Source: Caldifarciminota bacterium (GTDB lineage: Bacteria > Hydrothermota > UBA3073). Taken from it: DNA of 38,583 bases. Where the stretch lies: the NCBI GenBank assembly GCA_023129165.1, contig JAGMCL010000053.1, positions 1 to 38,583 on the forward strand, in the 5' to 3' direction. Positions 6,818 through 13,842 of this stretch are shown here, in pieces. The notes below the pieces were generated by a model. The model saw only the letters and a program-made list of their open reading frames with translations. It did no database searches and was not told the origin of the DNA. Made by a program: the position numbers and the translations under genes. How positions within the stretch are numbered: the stretch's first letter is position 1; each line of letters opens with the position of its first letter.

Positions 6818-9493
6818 ATGTTGAAGCGATTTACGATTAATGACCCCCGACTAATAATTTTCACCGGAATGGCCATGCTCCTTGGGGGAGCAAATTCTTT
6901 TGCCGGGACCCACACGTGTCAGCCACCGACTGATTCAACCTGGCCTATGTTTCGCCACGATTATCATCACACAGGACTGTCACCACTGACAGGAGATATG
7001 GATACTTGCTACTTTTTATGGTCATATAAAACCCGCGGATGGATCAGGTCTTCGCCAGCGCTTGGCGATATCGATGGTGATAGAAGGCTTGAAGTGGTTA
7101 TTGGCTCTTGGGATGAAAACGTATACGCCTTGAATGCCCAAGACGGCTCCTTGCTCTGGTCATATAAAGCAGGTCCAAAGCTTACCTCTTCACCAGCACT
7201 TGGGGATATTGATGGTGACGGTAAACTTGAGGTAGTTATTGGTTCTGGTGATTATAACCTATATGCCCTGAATGGAGAAGATGGTTCCTTGCTCTGGTTT
7301 TACACAACAGGCGACTGGGTTGAGTCTTCACCAGTGCTTGGTGATATTGATGGAGATGGCAAGCTTGAAGTGGTTGTCGGTTCTTGGGACAATAGCATTT
7401 ATGCGCTCAATGGTGAGGACGGCTCATTAGTTTGGTTATATACTACGCAAAATATAGTCAGCTCTTCACCGGCGCTTGGTGATATTGACGGAGACGGTAA
7501 ACTTGAAGTAGTTGTTGGTTCTTGGGGCGGCATCATATATGCCCTGAACGCTGAAGATGGCTCCTTCCTCTGGTCATATACAGCTATCTACATCAGCGAG
7601 TCTTCACCAGCGATCGGTGATATTGATGGAGATGGAAGTCTTGAAGTAGTTATTGGCTCTGCTGATGATAATGTGTGTGCCCTGAATGGTGAGGACGGTT
7701 CTTTTATCTGGTCGTATACAACAGGCCGCACTGGTTTCTCTTCACCGGCGCTTGGTGATATTGATGGAGATGGCAAGCTTGAGGTAGTTATTGGTTCTTC
7801 TCCTTGGCAGGGTAATAGTAACGTATATGCCCTGAATGGTGAGAATGGTTCCTTACTCTGGTCATATACACCGGGTGACCGGGTCAAATCTTCACCGGCG
7901 CTTGGTGATATTGATGGAGATGGCAAGCTTGAAGTGGTTATTGGTTCTGATGATTATAATGTATATGCCTTTAATGGAGAAGATGGCTTTGTACTCTGGT
8001 CATATACAACGGGTGGCAGAATTGACTATTCTTCGCCAGCGCTCGGTGATATTGATGGAGATGGCAAGCTTGAAGTGGTTGTCGGTTCTCATGATGGTAA
8101 AATATATGCCCTAAACGATAGAGACGAGGGTAAACCACACCGTGATATAGATATTAGCGGTACACGCTCTGGAAGCTACTTAGACACCTGGGTAAGCGAT
8201 AATATCTATGAGTCGATCGAGGAACAAGAGAGCAAGGGCAACCCAAACCGCCGTTACAGTTATCTTGAGCATAAGTGGACTATCTTTGTTGGAGCAGGCA
8301 ACCACATTACCTTCTACATTGAAGCTTATCATACTGGTAATCTTGAGGAAGACGATTTCACCTTTGCCTATTCCACGGATGACATTAACTACACAGATAT
8401 GCTCACTGTTACCAAGACTGTTGACGATGATATGTGTCAATCGTTTCAATTACTCCCTTCGATGGGTGATACAGTCTACATCAGGGTGAAAGATACAGAT
8501 CAGACCCCAGGGAACAACGTTCTGGACGACATCTTCATAGATTATATGTTTATTGAGTCCTCTACCATCCCTGACTTTACACCACCGGTTATCTCTGATG
8601 TTACCTCATCTGAGATAACCAATTCTTCTGCCACGATTACATGGGATACAGACGAGTACAGCAATTCGGTGGTAAGATATGATACAGATGGCGCCCCATA
8701 TGAGTTTGTAGCTTCAAGTGCAGATATGGTAATGAATCACAGTGTTCCACTCAGTGGGTTGTCACCTTCCACCACGTACTATTATATTGTGGAATCAACC
8801 GATGCATCAAACAATACTGCCACTTCAGTTGAATACAGCTTTACGACTACAGCCGGAGGCGACGAATTGCATGTATCCAATATTGAAATGTCATTGCGGT
8901 ATAATGGTCCATTCACAAGAGGTATAGCAGAAGTGACCATAGTTGGAGCAGATGGCTCTCCAATTGCAGCGGCAACCGTCAATGGACACTGGAGCGGATT
9001 GACAAACGACACTGATCAGTTTATAACGGAATCTAATGGAGTGGGGTCTTGCGATTCCGACAAACTCAGAAATCCTACAGGTTGGTTCATTTTTGCAGTC
9101 GACAACGTGTTCAAAGACGGTTGGGTATACAATTCAGCAGCTAATGTGGAAACAACTGATTCGATATCTGTCGGTGGCGGCGGTCCTGAGACTGCTGGAC
9201 AGGGAAGTCTTCCCAATACCTTTGCTCTTTATGAAAATCATCCTAATCCGTTTAGTTCAGAGACAGCCATCAGATATGCACTGCCTATAAGCACTGAAGC
9301 TAAACTGGTTATCTACGATGTGAGTGGAAGAGTAGTGAAGGTCTTGGTTGATAGTGAGATAGATGCTGGATATTATAAGGCTATCTGGGACGGCAGAGAT
9401 GAAGGTGGAAAAGAAGTTACAAGCAGTATCTACTTCTATCGAATTCAAGCTGGAAACTACACAAGCACGAAGAAATTGATACTGATGCGATAG
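6818..9493 (+). CDS. Secreted beta-propeller protein with FN3 and type IX sorting domain
   Basis: The 891-residue protein starts with a signal peptide (hydrophobic LIIFTGMAMLLGG, probable cleavage after NSFA). Residues about 78-455 hold eight tandem repeats of 46-50 residues with consensus SSPALGDIDGDGKLEVVIGS, each with an Asp-rich calcium-type loop and a LWSYTTG strand, as in FG-GAP/VCBS or PQQ-like propellers. A jelly-roll-like region follows, then an FN3 domain at about 586-680 (TPPVISDV...TTYYYIV) and a further beta domain. The last 94 residues (ENHPNPFSSETAIRYALP...KLILMR) form a FlgD-like type IX sorting domain, implying export across the outer membrane. AGGAGG lies five bases before ATG 6818. 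ATG 6761 has an equally good site and would add 19 lysine-rich residues, but it would bury the signal peptide. Function beyond adhesion or binding is unknown. Confidence 0.85.
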   Translation: MLKRFTINDPRLIIFTGMAMLLGGANSFAGTHTCQPPTDSTWPMFRHDYHHTGLSPLTGDMDTCYFLWSYKTRGWIRSSPALGDIDGDRRLEVVIGSWDENVYALNAQDGSLLWSYKAGPKLTSSPALGDIDGDGKLEVVIGSGDYNLYALNGEDGSLLWFYTTGDWVESSPVLGDIDGDGKLEVVVGSWDNSIYALNGEDGSLVWLYTTQNIVSSSPALGDIDGDGKLEVVVGSWGGIIYALNAEDGSFLWSYTAIYISESSPAIGDIDGDGSLEVVIGSADDNVCALNGEDGSFIWSYTTGRTGFSSPALGDIDGDGKLEVVIGSSPWQGNSNVYALNGENGSLLWSYTPGDRVKSSPALGDIDGDGKLEVVIGSDDYNVYAFNGEDGFVLWSYTTGGRIDYSSPALGDIDGDGKLEVVVGSHDGKIYALNDRDEGKPHRDIDISGTRSGSYLDTWVSDNIYESIEEQESKGNPNRRYSYLEHKWTIFVGAGNHITFYIEAYHTGNLEEDDFTFAYSTDDINYTDMLTVTKTVDDDMCQSFQLLPSMGDTVYIRVKDTDQTPGNNVLDDIFIDYMFIESSTIPDFTPPVISDVTSSEITNSSATITWDTDEYSNSVVRYDTDGAPYEFVASSADMVMNHSVPLSGLSPSTTYYYIVESTDASNNTATSVEYSFTTTAGGDELHVSNIEMSLRYNGPFTRGIAEVTIVGADGSPIAAATVNGHWSGLTNDTDQFITESNGVGSCDSDKLRNPTGWFIFAVDNVFKDGWVYNSAANVETTDSISVGGGGPETAGQGSLPNTFALYENHPNPFSSETAIRYALPISTEAKLVIYDVSGRVVKVLVDSEIDAGYYKAIWDGRDEGGKEVTSSIYFYRIQAGNYTSTKKLILMR

Positions 9494-9523
9494 TATCATA
9501 TGACCATATGAGGATATAACTGC

Positions 9524-9577
9524 TTGTATAACATCTTCTTTCTCTAATTAAGCGTGTTATACAAAAAAAAGAAGATG
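9524..9577. repeat. Two interlocking inverted repeats after the propeller gene
   Basis: TTGTATAACA (9524-9533) pairs with TGTTATACAA (9555-9564), and CATCTTCTTT (9532-9541) pairs with AAAGAAGATG (9568-9577). The order a-b-a'-b' means the stems are either alternative or form a pseudoknot. An inverted copy of the CTTAGCCTGACCCC repeat end follows directly (9578-9600). Confidence 0.55.
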
Positions 9578-9616
9578 ACGGGGTCAGGCTAAGAGATAAG
9601 ATATAAATATTTATGA

Positions 9617-9645
9617 TATCCTTTCTCTATCTTCCCTCAAATGTC
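9617..9645. repeat. Promoter-proximal dispersed repeat, copy 3 (partial)
   Basis: ATCCTTTCTCTATCTTCCCT plus CAAATGTC resembles 6042-6070 and, like that copy, is followed by a hairpin (TCCGTCAGTTGACGGA). It lies about 100 bases before the promoter of the tRNA-Arg locus. Confidence 0.5.
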
Positions 9646-9748
9646 TCCGTCAGTTGACGGACTTCACTTTAACATATTCAATTGTTCATTTTCACAAGAA
9701 TAAAAAGTTACCGCCCACCCACTATTTTCCCTTCTGTTTAAAAAATTC

Positions 9749-9777
9749 TTGACAAACTTTGTTTTATGGTGTATACT
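9749..9777 (+). promoter_or_regulatory. Sigma-70 promoter of the split tRNA-Arg locus
   Basis: TTGACA at 9749-9754 and TATACT at 9772-9777, spaced by 17. It lies 16 bases before the orphan tRNA 5' half, the position expected for the promoter of the original uninterrupted tRNA gene. Confidence 0.8.
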
Positions 9778-9793
9778 TATATACAGTAGTGAT

Positions 9794-9851
9794 GCCCCTG
9801 TAGCTCAGTTGGAAACCTGCCTGCCGGCAGGCAGGGAGCACCGGTTTCCTA
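9794..9851 (+). pseudogene. Orphan 5' half of tRNA-Arg(CCT), D loop enlarged by a 20-bp palindrome
   Basis: Apart from one base (T for A in the D loop) and one insertion, the sequence repeats positions 1-37 of the intact tRNA at 10091-10128, ending exactly after anticodon CCT and A37. The insertion, 9816-9835, is CCTGCCTGCCGGCAGGCAGG, a perfect palindrome inside the D loop and a member of a dispersed family. The 3' half is replaced by the GIY-YIG gene. This half cannot fold into a tRNA. Confidence 0.85.
9816..9835. repeat. 20-bp perfect palindrome inserted in tRNA-half D loop
   Basis: CCTGCCTGCCGGCAGGCAGG interrupts GGAAA|GAGCACC, which is contiguous in the intact tRNA copy. Related 20-mers are at 10561-10580, 17619-17638, 31685-31704, 31714-31733 and 31801-31820. 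Confidence 0.85.
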
Positions 9852-10108
9852 TGGAAAGTATGTCCTACTATTTGTATGCACTGGTTAATGATAACGGAAG
9901 AATATATATAGGAATTTCCTGTAACCCTAAAAAACGATTAAAGGAACACAAGTCTGGTAAGACTAAATCAACTGAGGGTTACATACCTTGGAAGATATTC
10001 TTTGTTGAGAGATGTAATAGTCGACAGGAAGCCAGAGAAAGGGAAAAGTACTGCAAATCGAGATTGTCGAATTTGTTGATATATTATAATGCCCCTGTAG
10101 CTCAGTAG
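9851..10108 (+). CDS. Small GIY-YIG endonuclease inserted in a tRNA-Arg gene
   Basis: An 85-residue single-domain GIY-YIG nuclease: YLY at 7-9 (GIY position), YIG at 19-21, catalytic-type Arg29 in KKRLKEH, and the metal-binding Glu region EREKY at 63-67. GIY-YIG enzymes cut DNA with one metal ion and many are homing endonucleases. The frame is locked to the tRNA at both ends: the A of ATG 9851 is A37 of the upstream tRNA half, and the stop TAG (10106-10108) lies in the D loop of the intact downstream tRNA, so the last residues NAPVAQ are tRNA-encoded. ATG 9860, preceded by GGAAAG, is an alternative start. The simplest reading is a one-gene mobile element specific for the anticodon loop of tRNA-Arg(CCU). 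It probably shares the tRNA promoter at 9749-9777. Confidence 0.85.
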   Translation: MESMSYYLYALVNDNGRIYIGISCNPKKRLKEHKSGKTKSTEGYIPWKIFFVERCNSRQEAREREKYCKSRLSNLLIYYNAPVAQ

Positions 10109-10164
10109 GAAAGAGCACCGGTTTCCTAAACCGGGAGTCGCGCGTTCGAATCGCGCCAGGGGTA
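10091..10164 (+). tRNA. tRNA-Arg(CCT), restored copy
   Basis: Complete cloverleaf: GCCCCTG/CAGGGGT acceptor (G1-U72), D stem GCTC/GAGC, anticodon stem CCGGT/ACCGG with loop TTCCTAA, T stem GCGCG/CGCGC, discriminator A, no CCA encoded. Its first 37 bases are duplicated in the orphan half at 9794-9851. The GIY-YIG reading frame ends inside its D loop. Confidence 0.95.
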
Positions 10165-10261
10165 TATAATATCAAAAATCAAATATTAAATATCAAAAAT
10201 TACAAGCTGAAAAGTGAAAAATTAACAATCAGCGATTTAGATGTATCCTGCACTTTTATAA

Positions 10262-10335
10262 GGGCGCTTGGCGCAGTTGGTTAGCGCGTCTGACTTACAT
10301 TCAGGAGGTCGGGGGTTCGAATCCCTCAGCGCCCA
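10262..10335 (+). tRNA. tRNA-Val(TAC)
   Basis: Acceptor GGGCGCT/AGCGCCC, D stem GCGC/GCGC, anticodon stem TCTGA/TCAGG with loop CTTACAT, T stem GGGGG/CCCTC, loop TTCGAAT, discriminator A. It lies 97 bases after tRNA-Arg and just before a strong terminator, so both tRNAs are probably cotranscribed. Confidence 0.95.
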
Positions 10336-10354
10336 TATTTAAAAAGTAGTAATA

Positions 10355-10389
10355 ATGGAGATACTTTATAAAAGGTATCTCCATTTTTA
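10355..10389 (+). terminator. Rho-independent terminator of the tRNA operon
   Basis: ATGGAGATAC (10355-10364) pairs perfectly with GTATCTCCAT (10375-10384), followed by a T-rich tail TTTTATT. The preceding AATA can extend the stem, so it may act on both strands. Confidence 0.85.
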
Positions 10390-10560
10390 TTAATAATTTC
10401 TCTGATATGCGATTGCTTTGTCGTCAACCAAGAAGTATGGTGAACTCCTCACAATGACAACCATCACTTCTGGTTATTTCTTGTATTAAAGGTCTCATAA
10501 TCACCTTGCATATAATATAATCCGATAAATCAGCTTAATCCGTTGATAGTCTGAAAAAAC

Positions 10561-10580
10561 CCTGACTGCCGTCAGGCAGG
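10561..10580. repeat. Palindromic repeat of the CCTGCC family
   Basis: CCTGACTGCCGTCAGGCAGG is an imperfect palindrome ending 14 bases before the -35 box of the coaX promoter. It is the same family as the insertion at 9816-9835. Confidence 0.7.
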
Positions 10581-10594
10581 CGTTGATTTTTTTC

Positions 10595-10623
10595 TTGACA
10601 TTGTGGTGGTTTCGTGATATATT
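10595..10623 (+). promoter_or_regulatory. Sigma-70 promoter of coaX
   Basis: TTGACA at 10595-10600, 17-base spacer, TATATT at 10618-10623. The coaX start is 50 bases downstream. Confidence 0.8.
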
Positions 10624-10672
10624 ATTAAAGTAAGAAAAATTGCAAATGGGTTATTACTATATATGATACATT

Positions 10673-11404
10673 ATGAAGCGGATACTTACATGCAACATAG
10701 GGAATACAAACATCCAGATCGCCAACTGGGTCGATAATAAGATAGAAAAAGTTGTTCAGTTTGCGACCTATAATCTAAGCAAACAGAAGCTTAGACTTAT
10801 GAATCCAGAAGGTGTTTTTACAGCCTGTACCGTACCTGATATTGCTTATGAGTGGAAGAGGATTGTACAAGTCATGTTGGGAATTAGGGTCTACTTCATT
10901 GGTAAGGATGATGATTTTGGTATGAAGATACAGTATAAGGGAAAGATGGGACAGGACAGAATAGCTGATATTGCTGCAGGATACAAAATAGCAGGTAGTA
11001 ATTTCATAGTCATAGATTTTGGAACTGCTACGACATTGGATGTTGTTATTGATAGTGAATATAGAGGTGGTCTCATCTTCACCGGGATAGATCTGGGTCT
11101 TAGAGCACTATATCGATACACATCTCTGTTGCCAAGGATAAACCCTGAAAGGGCAGATAAAATTATTAGTAAGAGTACAGATGAGTGTATCTTATCAGGT
11201 GCATACTGGGGTGAGGTAGCACGAATAGAATGTATAGTGGAAAAGATTAGAAAGGAGTTTGAAAGGAATTTGATAGTTCTGACGACAGGTGGTCTTGGTG
11301 ATGAGGTTTCTAAAGAGTTGGGATACAAATATGATAAATGGCTAACTCTAAGAGGGATAAAATATATAGCTGATAAGGTAAATGAAACAGGAGGTACAAC
11401 GTAA
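10673..11404 (+). CDS. coaX: Type III pantothenate kinase, with an Asn replacing the first-motif Asp
   Basis: The 243-residue protein has the ASKHA fold markers of CoaX: NIGNT at 8-12, GQDRIAD at 93-99 (Asp95 aligns with the catalytic base of the GxDR motif), VIDFGTATTLD at 113-123, GGLIFTGIDLGLRAL at 132-146, and TTGGLGD at 204-210. It would phosphorylate pantothenate with ATP, the first step of CoA synthesis. The DxGNT phosphate/metal motif normally begins with Asp; here it is Asn8, which could weaken or change activity. Length is near the usual 250-260. No convincing ribosome-binding site precedes ATG 10673. It has its own promoter and no operon partner. Confidence 0.87.
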   Translation: MKRILTCNIGNTNIQIANWVDNKIEKVVQFATYNLSKQKLRLMNPEGVFTACTVPDIAYEWKRIVQVMLGIRVYFIGKDDDFGMKIQYKGKMGQDRIADIAAGYKIAGSNFIVIDFGTATTLDVVIDSEYRGGLIFTGIDLGLRALYRYTSLLPRINPERADKIISKSTDECILSGAYWGEVARIECIVEKIRKEFERNLIVLTTGGLGDEVSKELGYKYDKWLTLRGIKYIADKVNETGGTT

Positions 11405-11597
11405 GAAGGATATTGACGCTGGGTTGTAGGTATAGAAACTCGTATCGAGACTCGAAACTGGAAACTCGAGACTGGTACAATATATCACGAGCTTTGAGCG
11501 TTTTTAATAATTAAGCGTTGTTATCTGCTTATACTACCTATCGGTAGGTAGGGAAGTCCCTGTTAAGTTAAAAGTCATTTGTCATTGGTCATTAAAG

Positions 11598-11682
11598 AAA
11601 TCGTTTACCCTGCCTGTCCTGTAGCATAGCGTACAGGGTGAAATGAGTATCTATTTCATCGGGGTCAATTCCAAGTCCCTGT
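11598..11682. repeat. Dispersed repeat copy 1, with nested CCTGTA/TACAGG hairpin
   Basis: AAATCGTTTACCCT plus a 44-base block (TGAAATGAGTATCT...AAGTCCCTGT) match 11776-11834. Copy 1 differs by 27 extra bases (11612-11638) containing CCTGTA (11618-11623) / TACAGG (11632-11637). That stem is the one used by the hairpins at 34.5-35.1 kb. The gene-free stretch 11405-11891 holds only these repeats. Confidence 0.7.
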
Positions 11683-11775
11683 TAAAAGTGTCTTAGGGTC
11701 GACACAGTTTGTTGAGTTTACCAGGTTTATTGTGTTTACTTTTTACCTGTCTTTAATTCGTAAATAGTCAATAGT

Positions 11776-11834
11776 AAATCGTTTACCCTATGAAATGAGT
11801 ATCTATTTCATCGGGGTCAATTCCAAGTCCCTGT
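11776..11834. repeat. Dispersed repeat copy 2, without the nested hairpin
   Basis: This block is identical to the outer parts of 11598-11682 but with a single A in place of the 27-base insert. GAAAT/ATTTC forms a small hairpin. A shorter relative (ATGAAATGTGTAACTATTTC) occurs near 16480-16504. Confidence 0.7.
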
Positions 11835-11891
11835 AAAAAAAATACTTCTGGGAAGTCCTGTCTAAAAAATAAAAATTAACAAATGTAGGAT

Positions 11892-13037
11892 ATGAAAGAA
11901 TTACATTGTCCATTATGTGATACAGTACTAATCTTTCGTAAGGAAGAAGCGATTGGGTTATATGTCTGTCCTAAGTGTCAGGGATTTTTTATACATACTT
12001 CCAAACTCTCGGGTTATATAGATAAGGTTATGGATAAGACTGATATTAAGGTAAAACAGGTTTTAAGACTTGAACCCAGAAAGGTGAAAATTGTACACTC
12101 CTTAGTTGAAAAATCCCACAGATGTCCCAGATGTCTAACCACTATGGAGAAATATAACTATGTATACGATTCCAACGTGTTTCTTGATAGATGTTCTAAA
12201 TGTAATTTTATCTGGGTTGATAAAGGGGAACTTGAGGAACTTGTACGCTATAGAAAGTTTGTGATCTCTACTGAAGATATTGCTAAATCGATAGACCGGG
12301 AGTTACGAGAGAAAGCTCGGATGAAGGAAGTTGCTGAAACCAGTCGACATATCACCGGGCTTTTACCCCTGGGTTTGGTTCTGGGAATAAGGCTATTTCC
12401 ATATTCCGATTCTACGGATAATCCAAGGACAATATTCCCCGGAGTCACAGTTAGTATTATTGTGTTGAATACTGTAATACTCGTTCTTTCTTACTTTCGA
12501 CCAGATCGCCTTTTCTGTTCATGGGGTATGATTCCCAATTCACTTTTGAATGGTTTAAGACCATATACTGTTATTACTTCAATGTTTTTACATGGAAGTA
12601 TATTCCATCTTTTTGGAAATATGTTTTTTTTATGGATATTTGGTGATAATGTTGAAGAAAAATTAGGTCACATAAAGTTTGTCCTTTTCTATATTCTCTT
12701 TGGTGCAGTTGCGGCACTGGTTCATGTAGCTATTAATCCCCAATCATCCTTACCCACAGTAGGTGCCAGTGGTGCAATATCTGGAATAATGGGGGCATAT
12801 TTCGTTATGTTTCCTAATGTCAGGATAAATTGCCTTTTTGGTGTTGGTATATACTTCCGAAAGGTAAAGATTAAGGCATTCTGGTTTTTACTCTTCTGGA
12901 TGGCTATGCAACTACTGAGTTATATATTCTTCCGACGTATGTCAAATATCGCCTTCGGTGCACACATTAGTGGATTTACAATAGGAATGCTTATAGCTTA
13001 TTTGTTAAAAGGTTCAAGATCTAAAAGAAATATTTGA
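11892..13037 (+). CDS. Rhomboid intramembrane protease with two N-terminal zinc ribbons
   Basis: The 381-residue protein has two zf-TFIIB-like ribbons (CPLC at 6-9 with CPKC at 26-29; CPRC at 78-81 with CSKC at 101-104, followed by NFIWVDKGELEEL), then about six membrane segments from residue 185. Rhomboid signatures are HLFGN at 239-243, the nucleophile Ser293 in GASG, and His358 in FGAH, so the Ser-His dyad is intact. Rhomboids cleave membrane-protein helices within the bilayer. The zinc ribbons are predicted cytoplasmic and may sense or bind partners. A weak AGGAT precedes ATG 11892. The gene is convergent with comF, 43 bases between stops, with no clear terminator in the gap. Confidence 0.88.
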   Translation: MKELHCPLCDTVLIFRKEEAIGLYVCPKCQGFFIHTSKLSGYIDKVMDKTDIKVKQVLRLEPRKVKIVHSLVEKSHRCPRCLTTMEKYNYVYDSNVFLDRCSKCNFIWVDKGELEELVRYRKFVISTEDIAKSIDRELREKARMKEVAETSRHITGLLPLGLVLGIRLFPYSDSTDNPRTIFPGVTVSIIVLNTVILVLSYFRPDRLFCSWGMIPNSLLNGLRPYTVITSMFLHGSIFHLFGNMFFLWIFGDNVEEKLGHIKFVLFYILFGAVAALVHVAINPQSSLPTVGASGAISGIMGAYFVMFPNVRINCLFGVGIYFRKVKIKAFWFLLFWMAMQLLSYIFFRRMSNIAFGAHISGFTIGMLIAYLLKGSRSKRNI

Positions 13038-13080
13038 GTTGGTATTATTTTCATTTCACCTACGCCATACACCTTACGCT

Positions 13081-13836
13081 CTACTCATTATTTTCTGTCT
13101 CTTGTCTTTTATACAATTCCCATCCTGCTACTGCGCATACTATACCCAGAACATCCGTTGTTTTTCCTTTGATAAGGGTTTTAGTACATTCGTTCAGAGT
13201 TGCTCCAGTAGTGAATACATCGTCCACCAGAAGTACAGTTTTACCCCTGAATAGCTCTTGCCTTCGTTTGTTTATTGAAAAAGCCCCTAAAACATTCTTT
13301 TTTCTATGCTCTGTTGGCAGCTTTGTCTGTGAGGGTGTGGCTCTTGTACGGATGAGTGCATCAGGGATTATTGGTATATTTAACTCAGAGGATAATTCAT
13401 TGCCAAGAAGTTCTGCCTGATTGTATCCTCTCTCCCTCTTTCTTGTAGTATGTAGAGGAACAGGAACTATCAGTTCACAGTTTCTATATGTTTCTTCCAT
13501 TTTAACTACCTTACTCATAAGCCCACCTAAAATCTTCGAGGTTTGTCTTTTGCCATTATATTTAAGCAGTATTATTAAGCTTTCAATAATTCCTTCATAA
13601 GGGGATACCGCCCTTACATAAGAAAATGGATGTTTTTCTACTATACAGGTATTACATACATTGATATCGAGGTTGGGGAGAGGCCTTCCACATCTCTCGC
13701 AATAAGGTGGGGTTATCAGTCTTATTCGTGAGTAGCAGTCGTTACATAGAATTTTTTCATCATTCTTCAGTCTTCTTTTGCATACACGACAAAGAGGTGG
13801 GATAATGAGGTCTGTAAGATCTCTGAGGAGATTCAT
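13081..13836 (-). CDS. comF: ComF-family phosphoribosyltransferase-like protein
   Basis: The 251 residues start with a double zinc ribbon (Cys16, 19, 31, 34, 46, 49, 61, 64), as in ComF/GntX proteins. They continue with IVPVPLHTTRKRERGYNQ at 123-140 and the PRPP-binding loop VLLVDDVFTTGAT at 201-213. Family knowledge: ComF is needed for DNA uptake in naturally competent bacteria, probably acting on the imported strand at the inner membrane; the biochemical reaction is not settled. It begins six bases after the bamA stop on the same strand and is probably cotranscribed with it. Confidence 0.88.
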   Translation of the reverse strand: MNLLRDLTDLIIPPLCRVCKRRLKNDEKILCNDCYSRIRLITPPYCERCGRPLPNLDINVCNTCIVEKHPFSYVRAVSPYEGIIESLIILLKYNGKRQTSKILGGLMSKVVKMEETYRNCELIVPVPLHTTRKRERGYNQAELLGNELSSELNIPIIPDALIRTRATPSQTKLPTEHRKKNVLGAFSINKRRQELFRGKTVLLVDDVFTTGATLNECTKTLIKGKTTDVLGIVCAVAGWELYKRQETENNE

Positions 13837-13842
13837 AAGAAT

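Noticed and set aside
7588-9499. Several alternative frames on both strands inside the propeller gene
   Set aside because: They are shadows produced by the repeated GATATTGATGGAGATGG coding units.
9963-10175. Minus-strand frame of 70 codons over tRNA-Arg
   Set aside because: Antisense tRNA translation (RTRDSRFRKPVLFPTELQG-type), not a gene.
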